In this document: positions 48,067 through 58,189 of the stretch, in pieces
How the letters are laid out: every line of letters starts with the position of its first letter
Position numbering within the stretch: position 1 is the first letter of the stretch
Program-made: the position numbers and the translations under genes
Assembly (NCBI GenBank): GCA_023515795.1
Contig: JALGPX010000247.1
Span: 2,123-63,184, forward strand
Reading direction: 5' to 3'
Length of the DNA: 61,062 bases
Source of the DNA: Amoeboaphelidium occidentale
Taxonomy: Eukaryota > Aphelidiomycota > Aphelidea
Notes under the pieces: model-generated
Database searches by the model: none
Told to the model about the DNA's origin: nothing
Seen by the model: the letters and a program-made list of their open reading frames with translations, nothing else

Positions 48067-50413
48067 TTATCCACCGACAATGAAGTCGTTTCCCTTGCTT
48101 TTTTGTTGTTTCTTCGTTAGAAAATTGTACGGTCTATCTCCACTGTTCTCCTCCATGTGTATCAGAATCTTCCTTATGTTGTTAGCAGCGTTGAAGTCGC
48201 GATTCCAGTGTATTTTGCAAGTCTTACAAATTCTCACCTGCCATCTCTTGCCTTCAGGTAACTCGCCTTCACACTGACAGCAAAGTTTGCTTGTACGATG
48301 TTCCCAAACCAGACGAACAAGAGCATTCCTTTGTTTCAACGCTTTAAACAAACCCTTCACCGGTAGCGGTGCATGCCCACGCGAACAGCTAGAAAATCCA
48401 CCAGAACCATAAGCAACAACTCTTTCAAAGTTGTTTCCAGCAATTCTTCTGCACACAATATCAAAGGCTTTGGTTTTCTTAATTTCTGTTTTTCTTCTTA
48501 ACTGCCTCCACCTTTGAGAACCGTAAAAATCAGCGAGAGCCGTGTAGTGTCTTAGAATGTAGTTCAGATACGTTAGATACTCTTCGACCTTTGTAACCTT
48601 TGCTGAAGGCATATCCTTAACAATTGTTTGGATATTGTCGTTCTTCTCTAACCAACTTTTCTGACGCCATCTTTGATACCTAAAGCCAGCGATCTCTTGC
48701 CATTCTTTTCCTGAACAACCAAAACTCTTCCTTGAGCCATCACTGCAAACAACCAAATCNTTTGCACACAATATCAAAGGCTTTGGTTTTCTTCATGTCT
48801 GTTTTTCTTCTTAACTGTCTCCACCTTAGAGAACCGTAAAAATTAGAGAGAGCAGTGTAGTGTCTTAAAATGTAGTTCAGATAAGTGAGATAGACTTCGA
48901 CCTTCGTGACCTTTGCTGAAGGCATATCCTTAACAATTGTTTGAATATTGTCGTTCTTCTCTAACCAACTTTTCTGACGCCATCTTTGATACCTAAAGCC
49001 AGCGATCTCTTGCCATTCTTTTCCTGAACAACCAAAACTCTTTCTTGAGCCATCACTGCAAACAACCAAATCAATTCTACCAGGCTCAACACCCACAACA
49101 ACCCGATTTTCAATCCCAATTGGTGAATACTTCTCGTGATTATTCCATAGGAACCCTTTATCATTTAGTCTTTCCTTGAAACCAGCTTTCTCGAAGTGAA
49201 CAGATACACTAACTCCATCTGTGGTGAATGAGTAGTTGAAGTCCAGATTCTTATGTTTTACACATTTCAACTTAACAGCCCAATTCCACAATGGCACCCT
49301 CGACTTTTTGCCTGTAAAAAGTGCCTTTCTTTTGGTAGCATTAAGATCTCGAGAATGATTTGGAGGACCAACAAAAGATTCTTCTTCGAACGCCCGGTGA
49401 ACCACTTCGGAAAGACCACTTCCGTCAAAAAACACATGCGAAGTCTTAACATCAGCCAGTGGCACCATTGTATAGACTCTTAAACCTTTGCCACGCCGAT
49501 TCTCTTCCAATCTTGCTTGAGCATCTGCCTCAGAGTATTTCGTGAAATGTTTCAGAATATGATACTGCAAGTGAAAGAACTTGTACCAGTATTCCTTCAA
49601 AAATTCCTTTTCTAAAGAAAGTTTTTTCTCTACTGTTTCGGCCACTAAAATTCTATGCACTGTTCTAAGAGCCCTCATGATTCTCGCCCTGTCATGTTTC
49701 TTTGCAAACTTTTCTAGAATATCTGGAAGCTCAGGCAACTCATTATTCTCTTCCAAAAGTGCACTCAACGATGAAATACAGTAATTGGCCCCGGATGTAC
49801 TCCGTTTTTTGACTTTGAAACAATCCGGATATTCCAGTTCCAACAAGTGCATTAATCACCTCCGTACTCTACCAACAGTTGTAGTTGTAATATAATTCAT
49901 TAAATTGGTCTCATAAGACGCCACTATACTATTCAAAGTGCTGGATATGCCAGTACTCAAAGAAAACTCTATCCCATATTCAAAAGCCCTGCTCCTATAG
50001 ATTTCAGCCAGAGGAGCAACATTATCATCAAGACGAGTGGTTCGAGGATGACCGGCATTGTTGCAAACTGCCACAAAGAAGTGTCGTAAAATGCCTCCAT
50101 AACCACAGGTCAACAACCCCAAATCATGTCCTTCTGAGCACATCTGAACAACATATAGATTAAGAAGGCGGGACCCGTGATATCGAATGAAATTCATTGT
50201 ATCAACCATGTCTCTTATCTTTGTCCTCAGGATTTCATTCGGGATCAAGGAGTTAAGTCCAGTCTTTCTGGTTACAATTGACGTCATTGGAATAGGGGTC
50301 ATATCTTCCTCCTCTTTCTCTTCAGGTTCCCCCATGGGCTCGGAATCAAAATCATCCTCAACAACAGGATCATAATCTTCGTCATGATCAGGTAGTTTGC
50401 GTTTCTTCTTCAT
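48067..50413 (-). pseudogene. Fanzor1-like RNA-guided nuclease (TnpB family), interrupted by one in-frame TGA
   Basis: Fanzors are eukaryotic TnpB homologues that cut DNA guided by an omega RNA. The reading frame starts MKKKRKLPD (nuclear localisation signal) and an acidic region, then runs through an N-terminal domain. A TGA at 49858-49856 interrupts it, and it continues in the same frame. Landmarks: RRGKGLRVYTMVPLADVK; the RuvC-I segment VVVGVEPGRIDLVVCSDG with Glu (codon 49087-49085) for the usual Asp; RRKTxxKKTKAFDIVCRRI; YGSGGFSS in place of the classic RuvC-II Glu; the alternative Glu in WEHRTSKLC (48303-48301); the zinc ribbon LCCQC...RICKTC; and RuvC-III WNRDFNAANNI (Asp 48198-48196). 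N48760 splits it, with ~310-bp flanking copies that differ by about 5%. It could be a dying element or, less likely, a recoded gene. Confidence 0.85.
48449..49072. repeat. Diverged duplicate segment within the Fanzor gene
   Basis: 48449-48759 and 48762-49072 encode the same part of the nuclease but differ at about 16 of 300 positions, including amino acid changes (KTEIKK against KTDMKK). This is more divergence than at the other N junctions. The C-terminal contig may come from a second Fanzor locus or a divergent allele. Confidence 0.8.
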
Positions 50414-51087
50414 ATCAGAATATGAAAAGGATTTGAACCGATCACGAAAATTGTAAAAATTCTATTCTTTTATTTCGGTTCAAGGTCTTGTTTTGTATGG
50501 TACACTACAAGTAAAGCTTTACCAAAGAAAAAGACATATTTTTAGTCCCTTTTTCTCCGTTCACTTGAATCGCGATATTTGCCATGTAATGAGCTGCTGA
50601 AACATCATTTTTAACAACGAGATTCTACCTAGTTGAGGTCTTGTAGTCTTTGTACTTCAGAATTCTAGTTCCTTCATTCTCGGATTATGCCAAGAGGATA
50701 AGAGCTTCTTGGAGTATTTACGGAAAGCTATCGATGCTTCTTCTTTACCAACTCTTTATTCAACTTGATCACATCCAGTTTCATATTCTCTGTCAGTATC
50801 ACTTTACCATGAACTTCGTACATTTTGTTCGGTTTGAGTTTCGAATCACTCAGAGCGTCCTGTCAACGCTTTTGTGAGTTCAAACAACATCCAAGACGCA
50901 CTTAACATTGATCAGCCGGTGTTCCTTTTACTGAAAAGGAAATTTATCTGAAGATATTACTGTTTATCTGCAGATAAATCGTCGTCAAAGTCTCAAACGA
51001 TACATTGACGAAGTCCGATGTTTGCTATGGAAAAGTCCGGACGCGAGGACTTTTTCCAAAATTTTTATTTTCTCAAAGTGTTCTCAC
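50414..51087. other. Intergenic region upstream of the Fanzor gene
   Basis: No convincing gene in 674 bp. A 16-bp perfect palindrome, TTTATCTGCAGATAAA, lies at 50963-50978, with a further TTTATCTG at about 50943. A 31-codon minus-strand ORF (50823-50728) is too short to judge. The stretch should hold the Fanzor promoter and possibly an element end. Confidence 0.5.
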
Positions 51088-52043
51088 TTAGAATCTGATG
51101 CCATTCTCCTTTGCCCACTGCTCAATGGTAACAGGCTTCGTTCCGCTTTTTTCTGCCTCTTGTGTGATAACGTTCATGCAGCCCTTGTTGATCAAATCGA
51201 ACATATCACAATGCGAATTGGCATGCTTATCATTGAACTGCTTTTTTGTCAAGTATTCATACATTTTCTGACGATCAATATGCTGAAACTGGATCTTCTC
51301 TCCCAAAGCAGAACCCAAAGCGTTGACAATTTCTGAAGGAGTGATCGCCTTTAAACCAGTGATATTGTAAATCTCGTGATCTTTAGACTCTGACTTTCTT
51401 TCTGCCCCTTTAGTCAAATGATGTGGAATAACACGAACAAAATCTTGCAAGGATAGAACAGCGCATCTTGCATCAGCTTTCCATGGCAACATCAGTTTGC
51501 GCTCTTCACGAACTTCTTCTGCAACCCAGTATAACCACTGAGCAAAGAATGTGTGACGCAAAACACACTTGTTCTCAAAACCAGATGCCTTGTGTAAATG
51601 CTGTTCCAATTCGAAAAGTTCCTTAGCAACTTGAACTTCTTTATCTTCAGCGCCAGTAAGAGACAGCAAGACCAAACGGCGACAATTTGCCTTCTTACAC
51701 ATATCAATAACATTCTTGCCTTGCTGAACCAACTGAGTAGAACCAAGATCTGGAACAACAATGCAGAAGTTTACACGACCATGCAAGTATTCAGGCAACC
51801 ATTGTGGCACATTATGATCCTAAACTGTAAAACAGCTCTGCAATTATGAGTTACCTTCATTTCAATAACAGTAGCGCCTTTTCCTCTTAAAGCACCAGCA
51901 TAGTTGACATCCTTGACGGTGCACACAATCTCTCCGAACTGTTCCCTCTGTTTGCCAACCAACAATTCATCTGCGATCGCATAACCAACAACGGTATCTG
52001 CGTTGCTGATGTAAACGTTGTGAAGCTGCGAGTTTCTTTGCAT
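51088..52043 (-). CDS. NmrA-like NAD(P)-binding protein
   Basis: Exons 52043-51855 and 51819-51088 (35-nt intron) give 306 residues. An N-terminal Rossmann region has NADTVVGYAIADELL, GATVIEMK, INFCIVVPDLGS-like segments and VLLSLTGAEDKE. Further on are CVLRHTFFAQWLYWVAEE, DARCAVLSLQDFVRVIPHHL and EIYNITGLKAITPSEIVNAL, the NmrA/atypical SDR arrangement. Such proteins act as redox-sensing regulators or reductases. The usual GxxGxxG loop is degenerate (ADTVVGYA), so a sensor role is as likely as catalysis. Confidence 0.75.
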
Positions 52044-52329
52044 TTAATCCCTAGAAGAATAAATTGTACATTTTGTGTTCCTTTTATATCACCCAGCAAA
52101 ACTTGAAACGCTCTCACGGTGAACAAGTTCTTGATCCTCGAGCAATCTCTTTTGGTTTCTATTCTCTGAACTTTCTCACCAGAAACTTGTTAAAGAGTTA
52201 AAATAGCTTATAAAATTTTTATTGCAAATGTTTAAGCTCCTTGTAATTGAAACCGCGATTTTCAATTTCGCATGTCGCACTTTCAATTCGCTCATCAAAC
52301 AGTACCTCATTTCATTGTTTCATAACGAC

Positions 52330-52474
52330 AAACCAAGAAATTTCACCAGATTTGCAGGAAATTGCCAAGAAGTATCGCCAAAGAATCACAGATGTTGATC
52401 CTGGTTTTGCACAACATCATCCTCAAGGGGACTTTGATGCCGCAGGAAGTGCCTTGGATGTGATTATTGGTTAA
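52330..52474 (+). CDS. Possible C-terminal exon of an unidentified small gene
   Basis: An open frame without an in-frame ATG ends at TAA 52472-52474. It reads EISPDLQEIAKKYRQRITDV then DPGFAQHHPQGDFDAAGSAL, which looks protein-like, but no upstream exon could be joined with confidence. The rest of 52044-52800 shows no clear gene. Confidence 0.3.
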
Positions 52475-52800
52475 GGGTGGACAGGCCATCAAGAAGGCTT
52501 CGAAGACTGTGGCACATTTTACTTTGTTCTTCTAAGAGGTGAGCAGATTGTTCGTTTTACTCCCATCTTGTCAGTCTTCAATCATCGTGCTTGAAACAAG
52601 CAAGGTAAGCATACTTTAATTCTTTGCTGAAGTCAGTCCATAGGCTCCAATAGATATTACGAAAAGCTGTTACATGAAAGTCTTCATTTCAAGATCGTTT
52701 GAAGTGTTTGCGTGGTGTTTCGTGATCAAAATGCGAAATCTATAAATAGATGATGACGACGACTATTTGTACTTAGCACCTGGTCTATGAATTTCTCGAT

Positions 52801-53721
52801 ATGTTCTATTTCATCGTAGCTCTTGCACTAGCTCTTCCTGCAGTCATGGCCGGCTTTTCTGTAAATGATAGATCATTAATGTACAATGGTCGCCAATTCT
52901 TTGTCAGAGGCATCAATCTGCAATATGGTGACAATCCCGACCAAGCAATGCAAGCATTTGATCCCATCGCTCAAACTGGTGCAAATATGATCCGTTTACA
53001 ATTAAGATCTTTCACTGAAGCATGGCGTTTAGAAAAGGCGTTGAGAAAATGCAGTGATATGGGCATGAAGGTTATGCTGATGTACTGGGACGAAGGATCT
53101 ACGTGCACGAACAACAGGGACGAGTTCTATGAAGCTGTAAATTATTGGCTGAGAAGCGATATTCTGAGGTTGATCAATGACTACAGAGAGATTCTGTTGT
53201 TAAATATTGTAAATGAATTCACGAATGGTTACCATCGTAATGGCGGTATCGTTCTGACAATGCATGAATTCAAAGACATTTATATTGATGGAATCAAGAG
53301 ATTAAGATCAGCTGGAGTGGTTGTCCCATTGGTTGTAGATGCTTATCACTGTGGTCAGCAGCTCGACTTCTTCCTAAAAATTGGCAGAGATATCATCAAT
53401 GCGGACCCTCAAAAAGACGTTCTATTGTCAATGCATTTGTACCACAAGTGGGAAAATGTTGAATACCTAAAGAAGGGCCTCAACGATCTCGCAAATTCTG
53501 GGCTTCCTTTCATTATCGGAGAATATGGTCAAGTTGATTTGAACTACTTACACCAGTTTACGTTTGAAAAGAAAATTGGCACGATCGCATGGTCCTGGTA
53601 CGGTAATGGAAATCATGATAAGCATCTCGACATGAACAATGGTTATGCTCCTGTGTCTCTTACAGCATATGGTAACGAAGTTGTAAACGGCAACTTTGGC
53701 ATCAGGAAGACATCCTACTGA
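52801..53721 (+). CDS. Secreted GH5 glycoside hydrolase, mannanase-like
   Basis: A 306-residue protein with a signal peptide (FYFIVALALALPAVMAG). Family GH5 landmarks: FFVRGINLQYGDNPDQAM, IAQTGANMIRLQLR, the acid/base Glu in LLNIVNEF, VVDAYHCGQQ, LLSMHLYHKW, the nucleophile Glu in FIIGEYGQ, and IAWSWYGNG. The order and RGIN...TGANxxR resemble mannan endo-1,4-beta-mannosidases of GH5, with a short, bacterial-like (subfamily 8) look. It probably hydrolyses plant or algal mannan outside the cell, alongside the expansin-like proteins. Substrate and subfamily are inferred. Confidence 0.8.
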   Translation: MFYFIVALALALPAVMAGFSVNDRSLMYNGRQFFVRGINLQYGDNPDQAMQAFDPIAQTGANMIRLQLRSFTEAWRLEKALRKCSDMGMKVMLMYWDEGSTCTNNRDEFYEAVNYWLRSDILRLINDYREILLLNIVNEFTNGYHRNGGIVLTMHEFKDIYIDGIKRLRSAGVVVPLVVDAYHCGQQLDFFLKIGRDIINADPQKDVLLSMHLYHKWENVEYLKKGLNDLANSGLPFIIGEYGQVDLNYLHQFTFEKKIGTIAWSWYGNGNHDKHLDMNNGYAPVSLTAYGNEVVNGNFGIRKTSY

Positions 53722-53941
53722 AACACAAAGTAGAAATGTACATTCCTAAACTTTTCAAAAAAAAAGATAGAAAATAGATCATGTAGATATCATAGTATTA
53801 CGACTTCCAACTTCAAAATTATTCTTATATCAATTGTGGCGTGTGCTTGCCACCGTCGCTATCGTGGCGCAATTGTTTGATCGTCGCAGCCACAGAAAAG
53901 ATCAAGTATCCTTCAAACCACCATTTCTTCCACAAATCGAA

Positions 53942-56199
53942 ATGTCAACACAAGAATTATCTAATAACTTGGAACAAACCCATATCGAAGCTCCTATTGC
54001 CTCTAAAGAAGCCTCAAGATTATCCTTGAATCATGTTTCCAATGCTCACCTTGATGCCCCAGTCGAGCAGGCTGCACCAGTAGAACAAGCTGCACCAGCT
54101 CCTCAGCCTCAAAAAGGAGGTGCTCGTCTTATGGATAGACAATGGGAAACTGTCCAGAAGAAAACATTTACCAAATGGGTCAATACTCAACTGCAGAAGC
54201 AAAAGAAGGAACCGATTCAGAGCATGGCTGAAGGTATGGCTGATCCGCTCTGAGTTTCCATATTAACTTCCGTAGAGTTCTCTGATGGTGTTAAATTGAT
54301 CCAATTGCTTGAGATCATTGGTGATGAAAGCTTGGGCAAGTACTACAAGGCTCCTAAGATCAGAGTTCAAAAGTGCGAGAACATGAACAAGGCTCTAGAC
54401 TTCATCAAGACCCGTGGAGTTTCTTTGACCAACATTGGTGCTGAAGGTATCTGCTCATTTTACTTTGAGGCTTACTAATTGAAACTTAGATTTGGTCGAT
54501 AAGAATGAAAAGCTCGTTCTTGGTATGATCTGGACAATCATCTTGAGATTTACCATTGCTGAGATCTCTGAAGAAGGTTTGAACGCTAAGGAAGGTTTAC
54601 TCTTATGGTGTCAGAGAAAGACTGCTGGTTACAAGAATGTGAATGTTAAGGATTTCACTTTCAGTTGGCAAGATGGTTTGGCTTTCTGTGCTTTGATCCA
54701 TCGTCATCGTCCTGACTTGCTTGACTTTAACAAATTGAACAAGGCCAACAAAAAGGAGAATGTTGCATTGGCTTTTGATATTGCTGAGAAGCATTTGCAA
54801 ATTCCAAAGTTGCTTGATGTTGAAGATATGACTGATATCACTAAGCCTGATGAAAGATCCGTCATGACTTATGTTGCTCAGTACTTCCACGCTTTTGCCA
54901 AGTTATCTAGTGTTGAAGTTGCTGGTCGTAGAATTGGCAAGTTTGCTGGTTACTTGAAGAACGTATGGGACATGCAGAGTGACTATGAACAACGTCATCA
55001 GAACTTGAGAGACTCAATTGACCGTTTGTCCAACGAGTGGTCCAATGGGACTTTTGATGGTTCTTATGCTGATGCTAAGAAACAGTCACAGAACTTTATC
55101 AACTACAAGAATACAGAGAAACGTGCTTGGGTCACTGAGAAGCGTGAGTTGGAATCTTTGTTGAGTAACATCATCACAAAGCGCAAGACATACAACTTAT
55201 CTCAGTACACTCCACCAGAGGGATTCACTTTGCATGATTTGGACAATGCATGGTCTCGTCTTTTGGCCGCTGAATCTGCTCGCAGAAAGGTTATCAACGA
55301 AAAGATTCAACAAATCAAGGAAGAACTTCGTGTTAACTATTCCAAGTTGGCGAATGACTTTGAAAATGATTTGAATACATTGTCTCAGTCTTTGGGTACT
55401 TTGGATGGCGACCTTCCTGTCCAGTTGGAGGCCGTGAAGGAATTGTTGGCCAAATTGAATGGTTTGGAAGCAGGATTGGAAGTAGTTAGAAACGCAAACA
55501 ACGAGTGTGAGAGCGCTGGTATCTTGGAAAGTGAACGCGAGTACACTGTCTTCTCTGTGCAAGATCTGGAGTTTGACTTTGGTGTTGTCAAGGAAGCTTT
55601 GAGAAAGAAGTCTGCTTTCATCGAAAACCAAATTGTTGCAAGAAAGCAAACCAACTTGACTCCTCAACAATTGGAANGTGCAAGATTTGGAGTTTGACTT
55701 TGGCGTTGTCAAGGAAGCTTTGAGAAAGAAGTCTGCTTTCATCGAAAACCAAATTGTTGCAAGAAAGCAAACCAACTTGACTCCTCAACAATTGGAAACT
55801 TTTGAAAGCACCTTCAAGCAATTTGACAAGAACAATTCAAACACTTTGAACAGAATTGAATTGAAAGCTTGTTTGCAATCTCTTGACCAAGCCTACGAGT
55901 CTGATGAAGAACTTGACCAAATCTTCACTAAGTGGTCTGATGGCAAGGATGATATAACCTTTGAACAGTTCATCTCGTTCATGGTGTCCCTCACTGAAGA
56001 TCGTACTACTCCTGAGCAGTTATTGGAGTCTTTCCAAAAGATTTCTCATGGAAAGGACCACATCACTATCACTGATTTGCTTGCAGCTCAAGTTCCACAA
56101 GACACAGTTGATTACTTGAAATCTGTATTGCCGCCAAAGGAGGGTGTTGCTGATGCTTACGATTTCAATGCTTACTTGCAGACAGTTTTTGAACACTAA
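53942..56199 (+). CDS. Alpha-actinin, short fungal type
   Basis: Cross-links F-actin, for example in the cytokinetic ring. Exons are 53942-54233, 54276-54446 and 54490-56199. With the duplicated block removed the protein is about 683 residues. A 60-residue N-terminal extension with APVEQAAPVEQAAPAPQPQ precedes the paired calponin-homology domains: WETVQKKTFTKWVNTQL, DGVKLIQLLEIIGDE, KCENMNKALDFIKTRGV, then WQDGLAFCALIHRHRPDLLD. A rod of about two spectrin-like repeats follows, instead of the four in animals. An EF-hand/CaM-like end has FKQFDKNNSNTLNRIELKAC. N55677 separates a repeated 120-bp block (55557-55676 and 55678-55797) with two SNPs, an assembly duplication. Confidence 0.93.
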
Positions 56200-56267
56200 A
56201 AGTTTTGAGGTACACGAATTCGAATAAAGTTTCCTTTTTAAACTGATCTTTTTATTTTTCAATGCAT

Positions 56268-58189
56268 CTAATCTTCAAGGAAGAAATAATTTCCACTTAG
56301 CTTCTGTTCTTTATCTTTAATTGAGTTATCCTTGTTGATTCTTGGTCGGAAATTGGTTGGGTCTCTTCTGAAAGTAATTTCCAAATTCTCCAAGAACGTG
56401 TTCATTCCTGTTAACAAACTTTGAGCTTTTGTAGCAGTAGCAGCTACTCCGGGATTTCCAGTGAATACGACAACTCGATCTGCTAAATATGTTGCCATAA
56501 TGAAATCGTGCTCTACGATGAAGGCTGTTTTCTTGTTGTGCAGAATGAATCTTTTGATAACTTTAGCTGCAATAATACGCTGTTCAGAATCCAAATATGC
56601 AGAAGGTTCATCAATAAGATAGATATCTGCAGGCTTTCCTAAGCACAGACACAAAGCCACACGTTGCAATTCACCACCAGATAAGTGCTGAACATTCAAA
56701 TCCAGGAGAGGTTCCATATTCAAAGGTTTCAAAACATCAGTTTGAAACTGTGGATGAAGAAACATGCCCTTAATTTTTGATAAGAACAACATGCGCACAG
56801 TGTCTTGGAATTTAGGGGAGATCTTTTGAGGTTTGTAGCTGACATTAAGGCGCGGAATTTCTTCTCCTCCATCTGGCTTTTCAACCGCTGCCAACATTTT
56901 AATGAAAGTTGTCTTTCCTGTACCGTTTTCACCTAGAAACAAATTAGAATTAAACTTCTAGAAAATTACCCAACATCACGATAATTTCAGAATCTGTGAA
57001 ACCACCAGACTCAATTTCTAATTTAAAGCTTCCCTGAGTTTTTGTCATTTTAGGATACTTATACATTTTGGTTTTATCATTAACCAATTCAGCGTCGGCT
57101 GTTTCTGCCAACTTGAACACCAATGCTTCATCTCTAAATCTCAAGTTCTCAGTTGGAATAACGCCATCTAGAAAGATGTTGATTCCTTCACGAACACCAA
57201 AAGGAAGCGTAACAACACCGTAAATGGAAGGAACACCATACAAGCAACAAACGAAATCAGACAAATAGTCCAGAACACTCAAATCGTGCTCAATGCAAAT
57301 GACATATTTGTCTGGACCCAACATGGATCGAATAATTCTAGCTGCTTTGAGACGCTGTTTAACATCCAAATACGAAGAAGGTTCATCAAACATGTAAATA
57401 TCTGCTTGACGACTACACAACACGGCGATGGTGAAACGCTGCAGTTCCCCACCAGACAGCTGATGAACTTCACGCTCTAAAATATCCTTCAAATCCAATT
57501 CATCGATCAACATCTGCGTAACGTTTCTCTCATTCCTCTTTTCTAAAATCTCGCCAACTTTTCCCTTGACAGCTTTCGGAATGTTGTCAACGTTTTGCGG
57601 TTTGATTTCGGCCTACGGAATTAAATACGTTTCTCATGCTTTCAAAGAAACCTTCAAATTATCTTCCAAAATCTTCGTAAAGTAATTCTGAAGTTCTGAG
57701 CCACGGAAATGCTTCAAAATTTCGGCCCATTCAGGGGGCGAATCGAACTTGCCCAAATTTGGCTTTAATTTTCCAGCCAAGATCTTTAGTGCCGTACTTT
57801 TCCCAATACCGTTCGTACCAACCAAACCCAAAACTTGGCCAGGGCGCGGTACAGGAAGCCTGTGCAATTTAAACGAATTGGCAGAGTAACGATGCGTTGT
57901 TTCCTTCTCCAAGTTCGTTGGAAGGTTGATAATTGTAATCGCTTCAAAGGGGCATCTCTTAACGCAAATACCACAGCCGATACAGAGGATTTCTGATATG
58001 AAGGCGATCTTATCAGTCGGCGCAACTTCGATGCAAAGCTTGCCTTTAAAATTTAAGTCGAGTGAGCTTTGAAGACGAACCTTGCTTTACGACGGGACAA
58101 GATTTCTTGCATTCTTGTCTGCATTTCTTTGGTTTACATTTATCTTCGCTAACAATGGCGATCCTGGTAAGTTGGTCTCCTTCACCCAT
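56268..58189 (-). CDS. ABCE1: ABCE1/Rli1 ribosome recycling ATPase
   Basis: Splits 80S ribosomes after termination. Exons 58189-58081, 58043-57652, 57612-56970 and 56932-56268 (introns 37-39 nt) give 602 residues, the standard length. The N-terminal Fe-S domain has [20 protein letters not shown] and [13 protein letters not shown] (eight cluster Cys). NBD1 has [24 protein letters not shown] and [15 protein letters not shown]2 has [25 protein letters not shown] and [12 protein letters not shown]. The C-terminus ends SGNYFFLED. One of the most conserved proteins in eukaryotes. The Yae1-like adaptor needed for its Fe-S loading is at 8.45-8.88 kb. Confidence 0.98.

Larger units (their letters stand above)
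47944..51075 (-). mobile_element. Candidate Fanzor-bearing element
   Basis: The Fanzor ORF (48067-50413) is flanked on both sides by a perfect 20-bp direct repeat, CCAAAATTTTTATTTTCTCA, at 47944-47963 and 51056-51075. They could be insertion-site or element-end repeats. However, each copy also holds an AATAAA in the minus direction downstream of a minus-strand gene, so shared polyadenylation signals are an alternative. No transposase other than the Fanzor itself is seen between them. Boundaries are therefore tentative. Confidence 0.35.

Noticed and set aside
49856..49858. Reassigned TGA=Trp in the nuclear code
   Set aside because: Several clear housekeeping genes in the window end at TGA (for example the cyclophilin, gluconokinase and GH5), so TGA is a normal stop here.
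50728..50823. 31-codon minus-strand ORF (starts MYEVHGKVILTEN)
   Set aside because: It is too short, with no splice partner or recognisable family, although it could be an exon of a small gene.
48067..52043. CRISPR array or bacterial TnpB contamination
   Set aside because: No regularly spaced repeats are present. Neighbours have spliceosomal introns, and the nuclease has an NLS and Fanzor-type motif changes, so it is a eukaryotic element.
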